64,000 nucleotides of DNA, taken from NCBI GenBank assembly GCA_018266455.1, contig JAFEAJ010000019.1, positions 1 to 64,000 on the forward strand, given 5' to 3'. The first letter of the stretch is position 1, and the number at the start of each line of letters is the position of its first letter. The notes under the pieces were generated by a model, which saw nothing but the letters and a program-made list of their open reading frames with translations, was not told the DNA's origin and made no database searches. The position numbers were made by a program, and so were the translations under genes. This document shows positions 27,020 to 35,760 of this stretch, in pieces. The stretch is from Bacteroidota bacterium. GTDB lineage: Bacteria; Bacteroidota; Bacteroidia; Chitinophagales; Chitinophagaceae.

Positions 27020-29938
27020 ATGAAAAGACGTATCTTTTTTTTGCTTTTCTTATGCATTCCGCAATTTTCTTTTTCCCAGAAAAAGCCACTTGATCATTCA
27101 GTGTACGATGCCTGGCAAAGCATCGGCGAGGAAATGGTCAGCAATAACGGGAAGTATGTCGTCTATACCATCAATCCCCAGGAAGGGGACGGGGCTTTGG
27201 TCATCCAAACTTCAGATGGAAAATACAAAAAGGAAATTGCCAGGGGCTATGATGCTACAATCACGGAGGACAATCTGTTTGTGGTTTTCAAAATAAAGCC
27301 TTTGTTTAAAGAAACGAGGGAAGCAAAAATAAAAAAGCGAAAACCTGACGAAATGCCAAAAGATTCTCTGGGCATTGTGGGGTTAGGGAAAGACAGTGTG
27401 ATAAAGGTTGCCGGGGTAAAAAATTATAAGACCCCAGGAAAATCTGGTGGCTGGCTGGCATATATTTTTGAAAAAGGGTTCCCATTGCCCCTAAAGTCCC
27501 AGCCTGATTCATTAACAAGGCTATACAATATGGCGCGCATGGCCGACAGCCTTGACCATGTTGCCGACAGCCTGCGCAATAAAGCAGCAGAAGCAAAAAC
27601 CAAAGGCATGTCTATACTGTTGCCAAATAAAAAAACAGAAAAAGCGCCTGTCGAAGAAGGAAGCGGGCTGATCTTAAAGAATACGCTTACCGGTGAGGAT
27701 AAGAAATTTGCGCTTGTTAAAGATTACCTTTTCAGCAAGAACGGAAAAAAATTATTGATTGAAACCACAGACAGTGAAAAAGATCCACTGAGCAGGGCCT
27801 GTATATTATTGGTGAGCCTTCCTGAAATAAAAATAGACACAGTGATGAAAAATTTTAATGAAGCCGCGAATTTTGCATTTGACGAGAATGGAAGCCAGCT
27901 CGCATTTGTAGCAGAAAGGGACAGCTCAAAAACATCGCTACATAAATTTTATAAACTGTGGTATTATAAAGACGGCTTCGATAGCGCTGTTTCAAAAGCC
28001 GATAAAAATTCACCTGGCATTGCACATGGAATGGCCATTAGCGAAAATTACAAGCCGCATTTCAGCCAAAGCGGAAGCCGCTTGTTTTTTGGCCTGGCAA
28101 CCATAAAGCCTCTTAAAGATACCACAGTGCCAGATTTCGAAAAGGCAGGATTGGACATCTGGAATTATAAAGATGATGAGCTGCAGCCAGAACAATTGGT
28201 GAACCTGGAAAAAGATTTGAAAAGAAGTTACCTGACCGTTTGGGATGCTGATAAAAATTTAATACTGCAATTGGGAGATGAAAAAATACCTGAAGTAGAA
28301 AGTACTAAAGAAGGTGATGGCAGTACTTTTTATGCTTCTTCTGATTTCGGAAAACGGGCACCTAAACAATGGCAGGGTTTCGCATTTAAAGACGTTTATG
28401 CAATCAATACAAACACAGGGGAAAGGAAACTGATCATCAAAAATTTTAAAGGGAACATTTACCCCTCCTATACAGGAAAGTACCTGTTGCTATATGATGA
28501 TAAGCAAAAAAACTATTCTTGTTACAATAGCAAAACAGGTCAGTTATATAAGGTCGCAGCAGATATTAAAGCGCCATTATATGATGAAGAAAACGATGTG
28601 CCCGATGACCCGCCTCCCTATGGTATCGCAAAATGGATGGAAGCTGATCAATATGTTCTTATATATGACAGGTATGATATCTGGAAAGTTGACCCAAATG
28701 GAAAAGAGAAATCGATGGTTATAACTTTGGGTCGAAAGGCCAAATTCCAATACCGAAAATTAAACTTTGACCCAGATGAAAAGTTTATAACGATGGGCCA
28801 GCAATTGATCCTTCAGGCTTATGACGAGGCGAAAAAGAATTATGGGCTGAGCGTGATTAGCTTAAATGAGGCCAAATTGAATGGAGCTTTCGAATACACC
28901 TTAGCCGGATATAATATTTTATCAACTGCAAAATCAAAAAACGCAAATACCATAATTTATTTAAAAGAAAATTTTGAATCGCCTCCGAATGTATGCGCCA
29001 TGGATTGCTCTATAGATCCAAGCTCGCAGAACGTCCAGCTTTCCCACATTAACCCGCAGCAATCTCAATACCTCTGGGGAACTGCCGAGCTCTTTAAATG
29101 GAAATCTTATACAGGGAAGGAAACAGAAGGCATCTTATATAAGCCGGAAAATTTTGACGCAAAGAAAAGATACCCGATGATCGTTTATTTTTATGAACGC
29201 AACAACAACACTCTTTATCACTACCAGCCCCCGGCGCCAACTCCATCAAGGCTGAATATTCCTTTTTTTGTGAGCAGGGGATATGTGGTATTTGTTCCCG
29301 ATATTTGGTACAAAACAGGTCATCCCGGAAAAAGTGCTTTTGATTATATCGTCAGCGGCACAAGAGCACTGGTCCAAAAAGGATTTATTGACAGCACCAA
29401 AATCGGTTTGCAGGGGCAAAGCTGGGGCGGCTATCAAACTGCTTATATAATTACACAAACCAATTTGTTTGCGGCAGCCTGGGCCGGCGCCCCGGTGGCA
29501 AATATGTTCAGCGCATACGGCGGGATCCGTTGGCAAAGCGGGCTGAACCGCCAGTTCCAATATGAAAAAGCTCAGAGCCGCATTGGAGCTACTATTTGGC
29601 AACGCCCAGACTTGTACATTGAAAATTCCCCGCTCTTCCATTTGCAAAAAATAACCACTCCGTTAGTGATCATGAGCAATGATCATGACGGAGCAGTGCC
29701 ATGGTACCAGGGCATTGAATTTTTTACAGCCATGCGAAGGTTGAACAAACCTGTTTGGCTGTTACAGTATAACGGCGAAGCGCATAACCTTGTGGAAAGG
29801 AAAAACAGGAAAGATATCCAAATAAGAGAGCAGCAGTTTTTCGACTGGTTGCTAAAAGGCGAAAGACCTCCTGTGTGGGTTACAGATGGTGTGCCTGCCA
29901 CACTGAAGGGAATTGATTGGGGGCTGGAAATAAAATAA
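27020..29938 (+). CDS. Secreted S9-family prolyl oligopeptidase-like serine peptidase
   Basis: A 972-residue exported peptidase. A signal peptide (MKRRIFFLLFLCIPQFSFSQ) is followed by a long beta-propeller-like region (about residues 25-700) and a C-terminal alpha/beta hydrolase domain. The catalytic triad is visible: S801 in GQSWGGYQ, D890 in NDHDGAVPW and H922 in NGEAHNL. The family cleaves peptides of limited size, and in Bacteroidota such proteins lie in the periplasm or at the surface. At 972 residues it is longer than dipeptidyl peptidases IV (about 720), with additional charged inserts near residues 95-215 in the propeller. Its stop codon is immediately followed by the stop of the convergent unknown gene, with no bases between. 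Confidence 0.93.
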   Translation: MKRRIFFLLFLCIPQFSFSQKKPLDHSVYDAWQSIGEEMVSNNGKYVVYTINPQEGDGALVIQTSDGKYKKEIARGYDATITEDNLFVVFKIKPLFKETREAKIKKRKPDEMPKDSLGIVGLGKDSVIKVAGVKNYKTPGKSGGWLAYIFEKGFPLPLKSQPDSLTRLYNMARMADSLDHVADSLRNKAAEAKTKGMSILLPNKKTEKAPVEEGSGLILKNTLTGEDKKFALVKDYLFSKNGKKLLIETTDSEKDPLSRACILLVSLPEIKIDTVMKNFNEAANFAFDENGSQLAFVAERDSSKTSLHKFYKLWYYKDGFDSAVSKADKNSPGIAHGMAISENYKPHFSQSGSRLFFGLATIKPLKDTTVPDFEKAGLDIWNYKDDELQPEQLVNLEKDLKRSYLTVWDADKNLILQLGDEKIPEVESTKEGDGSTFYASSDFGKRAPKQWQGFAFKDVYAINTNTGERKLIIKNFKGNIYPSYTGKYLLLYDDKQKNYSCYNSKTGQLYKVAADIKAPLYDEENDVPDDPPPYGIAKWMEADQYVLIYDRYDIWKVDPNGKEKSMVITLGRKAKFQYRKLNFDPDEKFITMGQQLILQAYDEAKKNYGLSVISLNEAKLNGAFEYTLAGYNILSTAKSKNANTIIYLKENFESPPNVCAMDCSIDPSSQNVQLSHINPQQSQYLWGTAELFKWKSYTGKETEGILYKPENFDAKKRYPMIVYFYERNNNTLYHYQPPAPTPSRLNIPFFVSRGYVVFVPDIWYKTGHPGKSAFDYIVSGTRALVQKGFIDSTKIGLQGQSWGGYQTAYIITQTNLFAAAWAGAPVANMFSAYGGIRWQSGLNRQFQYEKAQSRIGATIWQRPDLYIENSPLFHLQKITTPLVIMSNDHDGAVPWYQGIEFFTAMRRLNKPVWLLQYNGEAHNLVERKNRKDIQIREQQFFDWLLKGERPPVWVTDGVPATLKGIDWGLEIK

Positions 29939-30655
29939 TCAGGCCGCTTTCGCGATATACCTCACCAAACTTCTTTTGGCTATCGGCAATAAGGTTTCTT
30001 CTACCGGGAACTTTAGTTCAGTTTCAATAGAATAAACTGCAGGGTTGGGCAAGTCCTTTTTTGTTTTGATCAATTCTGATTTAATGCGCTCGTAACTGTT
30101 CGCCATGCTTCGTTCCCAAGTATGGATATATTCGGTCCGGATGCTCCTGTATTTCTCATCGTGCTTTTCAAAAAAGCTTAACCGGTATTGATAAACACGC
30201 GTAGCCTGATGGTTCCCTTCATTCAAAAAGAAATAGCCTTCATTCACATCAAGTGGAATGATGCCCACCGGGAAAATGATAAGTTTTGTTTCTACAAACT
30301 CATAAATTTCGGTTGCTCCTGAAATGGTGGCTTGCATTTCAGATACAGAATAGTTGATGATATCTTCCAATTCCTGCATCAGGTCATCATCGCCGATCAT
30401 TTGTTCATACAGCACCTGAAGTTTTTCAATTTGTACCCCGCTTAGCTTTTTAGGGAACTGTTCCTGCAGGTATTTTTTGTTTTCCCTGAAAGCAACAAGG
30501 TTGTTATAATGAAAGATGATATCGGACAATTGAGGGTAAAGTTTGTTTTCGTTAAAATATTTGTTTACTTCCTGTAAATAGGCGAGCAAAGTGTATTTTT
30601 TGAGCTCAAAATCAATATAACCGTCGGCGAACCAGGTTTCGGATAATGTCTTCAT
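29939..30655 (-). CDS. Conserved hypothetical protein, 238 residues
   Basis: No characterised family is recognised. The soluble product starts MKTLSETWFADGYIDFELKKY, with a helical N-terminal half (YLQEVNKYFNENKLYP, LVAFRENKKYLQEQFPKKLSG) and a mixed C-terminal half including KLIIFPVGIIPLDVNEGYFF, YRLSFFEKHDEKYRSIRT and ETELKFPVEETLLPIAKRSL. There is no signal peptide or membrane helix, and no obvious cofactor motif. Codon use is like its neighbours, and the continuous charged and aromatic pattern supports a real gene. It ends directly against the S9 peptidase stop. The 303 bases upstream hold no gene. A conserved cytoplasmic Bacteroidota protein is the most that can be said. Confidence 0.75.
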   Translation of the reverse strand: MKTLSETWFADGYIDFELKKYTLLAYLQEVNKYFNENKLYPQLSDIIFHYNNLVAFRENKKYLQEQFPKKLSGVQIEKLQVLYEQMIGDDDLMQELEDIINYSVSEMQATISGATEIYEFVETKLIIFPVGIIPLDVNEGYFFLNEGNHQATRVYQYRLSFFEKHDEKYRSIRTEYIHTWERSMANSYERIKSELIKTKKDLPNPAVYSIETELKFPVEETLLPIAKRSLVRYIAKAA

Positions 30656-30958
30656 TGCACATCGGGTTTAGTTATTGTTCAATTTACAGAAATTAGATGA
30701 AAATTGGCTGTTCCCGTTTATCTATAGTACGTTAAACTGTACTGTCAATTTTTGCCTTACTTATTGGACATTTCCTCATTTAGAACGTTAATGCCCCTTG
30801 CTTATTATATAAAACATTTATTGAAAGCAGCTTCTCCTAACCTCAAAAGCGCTACAGCCACATTATATCATTTGCTGTTGTGGCGAACTATTTTATTGCA
30901 TTGTTTCCTGCCAAATTTTACATGTGAACTAAGACATGGTCGTCTGTGTCGGCCTGTT
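30656..30958. other. Gap at the downstream edge of the restriction island, no gene seen
   Basis: These 303 bases carry no convincing coding frame. A + strand frame running through here continues into the opposite strand of res and looks like a shadow. The gap marks one edge of the type III restriction island. A short AGTAC/GTACT mirror near 30727 is the only structure noted, and no tRNA or attachment-site repeat was recognised. Confidence 0.5.
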
Positions 30959-33475
30959 CTACTGCATCATCGAATTTATTTTGTGCTGCCATTCGTCTCC
31001 ATGTATAACCTGAAATTCAAAATCATGATCAGGGAACTCGTCAAACAGCTCTTTCCATGCTTTCTTTGCTCCCAACTCTTTGCACAATGCAAATACGTCC
31101 TGCTTATATTTTGTGTCCTCGTTCTTTAAATGAATTCCTTTTGTCTCCAGAACAAAAACGGTATCGTAATCCACTTTCTTTGTCTTGCTTTTACTGGCAG
31201 CAATAAAGTCGGGATAGATTTTATTTTTCTTCCATCCTTGAATGTGATAATCCTGTCTGCTCATGTTGCGATACCACCACAATAGTTTTTCCTGCTCGTC
31301 TAAATAAATCGCTACTGCCTTTTCAAGTTCATTAATGTTTTCTTCCGGAACATAGTCAAACAATGATTTTTGAATTGGCGTATTGTCGTTACGAATAAGT
31401 TGTTTGTTGCTTTTTACTTTTATCCGTGAAGGCAAAACAAAACCACCTGCTCTACTGATAAGGAAGAAATGAAGTTTCTTTTTCTCAACCAGTTTTTTAA
31501 AAACTTTCTCTGCTAAAATGTTTTTTTGCTTTTCAAGTATTTTTTTCAGTTCCTCGATTATGAAAACAAAATTGGCAGCTATCGTTTCCCTATCATATTT
31601 TTTTGAGAGCAGTTTGATAGCATTATCACCTAAATTGTAACATATCCACGGGTTAGGTATAATCTCTGCAATTTGCCTTGCTAAAAAAGCTTCGTCAATC
31701 TCCAACGTGCCTTTCGTCTCCAGTCTGCCTGTTTCTTCCAGTAATTCTTTTTCTTCTTTACTCAAACCTAAAGTCAGTTCTTGTTCCTTGCTTTCTTTAT
31801 CAGTTAAAGTTCTTTCAGCTATTTCTGAAATATCAATCTTTGTCCAATCAATCTCACTTAAAATGTCAACTTCAAAAATCAAATCCCGCCAGCTTTCTTT
31901 TTCCTGAATTACAAACTTTGGCAAATAAATTTTTCCTTCAAATTTTTTGAAGCCTTGACGGTATTGAATTTCTCTTTCCTTCAAACTGTCAAGCCCGTTT
32001 GTTCCTTCATCATTTACAAGTCGCCCGGCTATGTCACCTAAGCCTTCATCTTCCAAACCATTTTTAATTTCTCTTACCAGTGTGCTTGCATTTGGTTTGA
32101 AAGTATAGATATAACACTCATCCAGTTCTTTGATTTTTGTTTTAATTGCTTTCGGCTGCCTTAAAATCCTTCCTACCAATTGTGTTATGCCCGTTGCAGA
32201 ACTCGGATTGGTAAGGATGGTAAGAACATAAGCAAAGGAACAATCCCAACCTTCCTGCAATGCCTGTTTAGTGATGATGTATCGAATATCACAACTGTTT
32301 GCAAAAAGGTCAATGCCTTCAATATCGTCTTTCTCGCTGCTCTTAATGGCAATATGGGTTTCAGGAACATTGCATTGCTTTATCAAATATTCTTTAGCAT
32401 CTTCTGCATGTATAAAATCTGTTCCTCGCTGGTCTTTGCCTGTACGTTCAACTTGTATTAAACAAATGGGACGGATATATTCGCCTGTGTTCTGCTCATA
32501 TTCTTTTGCAAGCTTTTCCAACTGGTTTTGCTTTTCAAAACTTGCCAGCATCGTGTCTTTCCAGTCAAGGCTTGTTTTGTTGGTAAGGTGAATATCCAGT
32601 TTTATCATTTCTTCTTCATGCAATTCCCTTCCGGTGATTTTTACCAATTCATTACTTCCATCTGGTGGCGTTGCACTCAATTCTAAAATGAAGGATGGAT
32701 TGAAATTTCGTACAGTTGTTCTTGCATTTTCGCCATAAGCTTTATGGCCTTCATCAATTACTACTAAAGGCTTTAAAACTTTTAGCGTATTGCCCAATGA
32801 AGTCTTTATTTGCCTGTTAAATACTTCTCCTGCTTCACCAAAGCAATCAAGGTTTGGAATTCGTTTCATTAATTCTTCCTGTGCTGGATAATTATCTTCG
32901 GCAGGGAAGAAGTCTGTAAAACCTCCGGCATCACGAAATACTTTTAATGTTTCTTTGTTTTGCCTGTTAGCAGATGGCAACATCAGCATGAGTACGAGAA
33001 GATTTTCTTCCACATCCAAACGGTTGAACATTTCTGTTTTCTCTTTTATCAGCGTTCTGCCTCCGCTTGAAATATCCAATGTTTGCCTGTATGGATGTTC
33101 CCTGTCTTTGAGTGCAGATATGGTTTGCCTGTATATCTGTGTGGACGGAACAATCCAAAGAATTAAACCGGTTTGTTTCTTGAGGTAACTTTTTTGTATG
33201 AGGTCAATGCTATGACAAGCCAATAAAGTTTTACCGCCGCCGGTCGGAACTTTCAAATAAATATCCGGCAATGGTTCGCCTAAGCCGTTTGTTTTGGAAT
33301 GATAAATGGAACTGCCCGTTGATTTTTCCCATGCCCGTTTAGGAAAGTTATAATCTCTTGCCATATCGGCATCAAACTCCAAAGCTTTCTGATACTTTTC
33401 TCTGAACTCAGAAAGTTCACCCAAATAATCTTTGAGAGCTTTAATCACTTTTTCCTGGTAATGCTTTAACCTCAT
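30959..33475 (-). CDS. res: Type III restriction endonuclease subunit Res
   Basis: The 838-residue subunit cuts DNA together with Mod after ATP-driven translocation or sliding. It is an SF2 helicase with Walker A PTGGGKT at 77-83, motif II VIDEGHKAYG, an ELSATPP motif III and QLVGRILRQPKA as motif VI. The C-terminal nuclease domain shows the PD-(D/E)XK site as D756 (YPDFIA), E777 and K779 (LETKG). All key residues are present, so the enzyme looks active. Its start lies 110 bases after the GxxExxY stop, an unusual gap, because Res normally directly follows Mod. The gene's A+T content is higher than the chromosomal neighbours, consistent with horizontal transfer. Confidence 0.93.
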   Translation of the reverse strand: MRLKHYQEKVIKALKDYLGELSEFREKYQKALEFDADMARDYNFPKRAWEKSTGSSIYHSKTNGLGEPLPDIYLKVPTGGGKTLLACHSIDLIQKSYLKKQTGLILWIVPSTQIYRQTISALKDREHPYRQTLDISSGGRTLIKEKTEMFNRLDVEENLLVLMLMLPSANRQNKETLKVFRDAGGFTDFFPAEDNYPAQEELMKRIPNLDCFGEAGEVFNRQIKTSLGNTLKVLKPLVVIDEGHKAYGENARTTVRNFNPSFILELSATPPDGSNELVKITGRELHEEEMIKLDIHLTNKTSLDWKDTMLASFEKQNQLEKLAKEYEQNTGEYIRPICLIQVERTGKDQRGTDFIHAEDAKEYLIKQCNVPETHIAIKSSEKDDIEGIDLFANSCDIRYIITKQALQEGWDCSFAYVLTILTNPSSATGITQLVGRILRQPKAIKTKIKELDECYIYTFKPNASTLVREIKNGLEDEGLGDIAGRLVNDEGTNGLDSLKEREIQYRQGFKKFEGKIYLPKFVIQEKESWRDLIFEVDILSEIDWTKIDISEIAERTLTDKESKEQELTLGLSKEEKELLEETGRLETKGTLEIDEAFLARQIAEIIPNPWICYNLGDNAIKLLSKKYDRETIAANFVFIIEELKKILEKQKNILAEKVFKKLVEKKKLHFFLISRAGGFVLPSRIKVKSNKQLIRNDNTPIQKSLFDYVPEENINELEKAVAIYLDEQEKLLWWYRNMSRQDYHIQGWKKNKIYPDFIAASKSKTKKVDYDTVFVLETKGIHLKNEDTKYKQDVFALCKELGAKKAWKELFDEFPDHDFEFQVIHGDEWQHKINSMMQ

Positions 33476-33559
33476 TTGTCTGTACTATAATTTGTATGAT
33501 GAAAAGATTTTATGATTTTTTAATTCGCAAAATCTTTCTTTTTTTTTAAGTCATCTTAC

Positions 33560-33584
33560 AATCCTTAACTCCTATAAATCTTAG
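33560..33584. repeat. Left inner repeat flanking the GxxExxY gene
   Basis: The 25-base stretch reads, in reverse complement, CTAAGATTTATAGGAGTTAA then GGATT, and matches the right repeat at 34004-34028 (CTAAGATTTATTGGATGGAA, then GGATT) at all but about four positions. It touches the stop codon of the GxxExxY gene at 33585. Confidence 0.75.
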
Positions 33585-33998
33585 TCAAGATTTTTTAGGA
33601 TTATTTTTTAATGCCTCTTTTGCTTCAGGATGTTTGCTGTTGTAAATACGTTTGTATTGCAGGCTGTTTGAACCGAAGTTTATCAGCAAACCAACCGGAA
33701 GATTATAAGCTTCAAGATAATTCCTGCACTGGTTAAGGTTAGAATCGTTTAATTCAATAATTGCCTTTAATTCTACCATTATCTTTCCTTCTACGAAAAA
33801 ATCAACCCTTCTTGTGCCTATCTCTTCAGATTCGTAATAGATAGTCATTTCCATTTCTCTTGTAAAACTTAATCCCTGCTTCCTCATTTCAATAGCCAAT
33901 GCCCTTTGGTAAATAACTTCCTGGAAGCCATTGCCCAAAGTACTATGAACCTTCATGGCACAACCTATAATTTTATGTGTCAATTCTTCGTAAATCAT
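33585..33998 (-). CDS. GxxExxY-family PD-(D/E)XK-like protein
   Basis: A 137-residue protein of the GxxExxY family, which is related to PD-(D/E)XK nucleases. The signature is G24-FQ-E27-VI-Y30 in LGNGFQEVIYQ. Next come the nuclease-like core RRVDFFVEGKIMVELKA (Asp, then ELK) and NQCRNYLEAYNLPVGLLINFG, which is diagnostic for the family. The C-terminus is charged (HPEAKEALKNNPKKS). Such proteins are common in Bacteroidota, often in clusters of mobile or repeated elements; the function is unknown. Here the gene splits mod and res and is flanked directly by inverted repeats. It could act as a nuclease, an element-encoded protein, or both; neither is shown. Confidence 0.88.
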   Translation of the reverse strand: MIYEELTHKIIGCAMKVHSTLGNGFQEVIYQRALAIEMRKQGLSFTREMEMTIYYESEEIGTRRVDFFVEGKIMVELKAIIELNDSNLNQCRNYLEAYNLPVGLLINFGSNSLQYKRIYNSKHPEAKEALKNNPKKS

Positions 33999-34003
33999 CT
34001 TTA

Positions 34004-34134
34004 CTAAGATTTATTGGATGGAAGGATTTTAGGATAAGCCTTCATTCAACCTTGTTAAAATTAAAAATAAGCCATATAAAATATTTTTCATTTATTGCGT
34101 ATATCCAATCATCCATTAATCATAAAAATCTTAG
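34004..34134. repeat. Paired inverted repeats upstream of the GxxExxY gene
   Basis: CTAAGATTTATTGGATGGAA-GGATT at 34004-34028 and its inverted relative at 34107-34134 (AATCATCCATTAATCATAAA, then AATCTTAG) can form a long imperfect stem with a loop of about 80 A+T-rich bases. The outer copy covers the stop codon of mod (34131-34133), so the last bases of mod are part of the repeat. This suggests insertion at or just inside the mod 3' end. Confidence 0.7.
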
Positions 34135-35756
34135 TGTAGACGATAAATTTCATAGGGTAATTGGCAAAAGTCAATACGGTTCTCCATGCAGGTATAATCA
34201 TCCACGTATTTTGCCGGTGCAAAAACCATTCGTTGCTTGCCTTTGAACTTTGGCATTGTTTTTACGCCATCCAATGTAAGGGCATTACGTTTCAGCCATT
34301 CCACATCGGGCTTGTAAAACATATACAGTTCATAGTTCTTTGTTTCGCCTATAAAGCCACTCTTTTCATTTATTTTCTTTTCGTTGAATTCTTCGCCTGT
34401 GGCGGTATAAAATATGTAACGGGCAAACTCTGCATACGTTGGGAGGCTTTTGCCTGTAAGGATACTTTCCATTTCTATGGTCGGGCCTAATTCAAAATAA
34501 CTGAACGAGCCGCCTAAACCAGTTTTCAAATTTTCATTCTTAGCAGTTTTCACGCCTTTGATAACCCGTCTTACCCTTTCTGCTGTAATAGTATTGGCAT
34601 AGTCCTCTTGTTCAACTAATATGAACTTGCGGTTACCTCCATCTTCTTTATTGAGTTCTAAAACCGCATGTGCTGTTGTGCCTGAACCTGCGAAACTGTC
34701 AAGAATAATATCGTCATTATTTGAAGCAATTTGAATTATTCTCTTAAGTAGTGAAACTGGTTTTGGCGTATCAAAAGGCAAGTCAATTTCGCTAAAAATT
34801 TCCTTGAGTTCTTGCTTTGCCTGTTGGTTATGCCCAACTTCGAAGTGCAACCAAATTGAAAGTGGAACAATGCCTTCTTGAACTTCGGAAAGAAATTTTT
34901 TCAATCTTGGAACATTTCCATTTCCCTCTCCAAACCAAATTCGATTATCGTCAATCAATTTTTGCATATTTTCTTTTGAAGTAAGCCAACATCTTCCTTT
35001 TGTGGGTTTCACTTTTCTTCCACTTGGAGTAGTAATAATATAATCATATTCTGCAGAATAGGTCTTTACAGTTAAGTCGCTTGAAGTCCATTGCCCTCGT
35101 GGGTCATTGTCAGGATTTGAATAGCGTTGGCCTTGGCTTTCTGTTCTACTTAAAAGATTTCTTGTCCAGCCTGATTTCTGTTCGCCTTCTATTTTATTTT
35201 TTGCGTAACAGATTACAAAATCATGATTGTCTGAAAAATATTTTGCATCGTTTTGAGGAGAAAATTTCTTTTGCCAAATGATATTCTGAATAAAATTCTG
35301 CTCACCAAATATATCATCCAACAAAATTCTCAGCCTATGCTGCTCGTTGTCATCAATCGAAATAAAAATTGCACCATCTTCACTCAACAACTCACGAAGT
35401 AATTTTAATCTCGGCATCATCATGCAAAGCCACTTGTCATGTCTTGTTAAATCTTCTTTATCTACTACTTTTCCTAACCATTCTTTTATCATCGGGCTAT
35501 TCACATTATCGTTATACACCCAATTTTCATTTCCGGTATTGTAGGGCGGGTCAATATAAATGCACTTAATCCTTCCAGAATAGGTTGGCAATAATGCTTT
35601 CAGTGCTTTTAGATTGTCTCCATGTAAAATCAAATTATCATGTAGAGAAACATTATCGGTCAAACTCAATTCTTTCTTAGGCACAAGCTGGTGATATTTC
35701 ACCGCTAAGTGATGATTTTGTACAAATGTTTTTCCTTTGAAATGGAGAGTTGGCAT
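34131..35756 (-). CDS. mod: Type III restriction-modification methyltransferase Mod (adenine-N6, beta class)
   Basis: The 541-residue subunit recognises the site and methylates adenine; with Res it forms the type III complex. Motif IV DPPYNTG is at residues 69-75, and the SAM-binding motif DSFAGSGTTAHAVLELN is near residue 360, the order of the beta class. The central part (roughly residues 170-300) is likely the target recognition domain, with GRCWLTSKENMQKLIDDNRI. The start MPTLHFKGKTFVQNHH lies four bases after the dinD stop, so the genes are cotranscribed. The stop codon falls inside the repeat of the GxxExxY module, so the C-terminus RLH may have been changed by insertion. The recognition sequence cannot be read by eye. 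Confidence 0.93.
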   Translation of the reverse strand: MPTLHFKGKTFVQNHHLAVKYHQLVPKKELSLTDNVSLHDNLILHGDNLKALKALLPTYSGRIKCIYIDPPYNTGNENWVYNDNVNSPMIKEWLGKVVDKEDLTRHDKWLCMMMPRLKLLRELLSEDGAIFISIDDNEQHRLRILLDDIFGEQNFIQNIIWQKKFSPQNDAKYFSDNHDFVICYAKNKIEGEQKSGWTRNLLSRTESQGQRYSNPDNDPRGQWTSSDLTVKTYSAEYDYIITTPSGRKVKPTKGRCWLTSKENMQKLIDDNRIWFGEGNGNVPRLKKFLSEVQEGIVPLSIWLHFEVGHNQQAKQELKEIFSEIDLPFDTPKPVSLLKRIIQIASNNDDIILDSFAGSGTTAHAVLELNKEDGGNRKFILVEQEDYANTITAERVRRVIKGVKTAKNENLKTGLGGSFSYFELGPTIEMESILTGKSLPTYAEFARYIFYTATGEEFNEKKINEKSGFIGETKNYELYMFYKPDVEWLKRNALTLDGVKTMPKFKGKQRMVFAPAKYVDDYTCMENRIDFCQLPYEIYRLH

Positions 35757-35760
35757 GAGC

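Larger units (their letters stand above)
33501..34134 (-). mobile_element. Candidate GxxExxY module flanked by palindrome-forming repeats
   Basis: A unit of about 630 bases between mod and res consists of the GxxExxY gene and four related repeat copies of the CTAAGATTTnnnGGATnnAAGGATT type: two before the gene in opposite orientation (34107-34134 and 34004-34028) and one to two after it (33560-33584, and a degenerate copy at about 33501-33539). The inner pair abuts the stop and start codons. No transposase is encoded, so movement would need help in trans. The boundaries are approximate. Confidence 0.5.

Noticed and set aside
30752..31129. Plus-strand frame of 125 codons
   Set aside because: Much of it is the opposite strand of the res gene end, and the remainder has no recognisable domain. 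A shadow frame.
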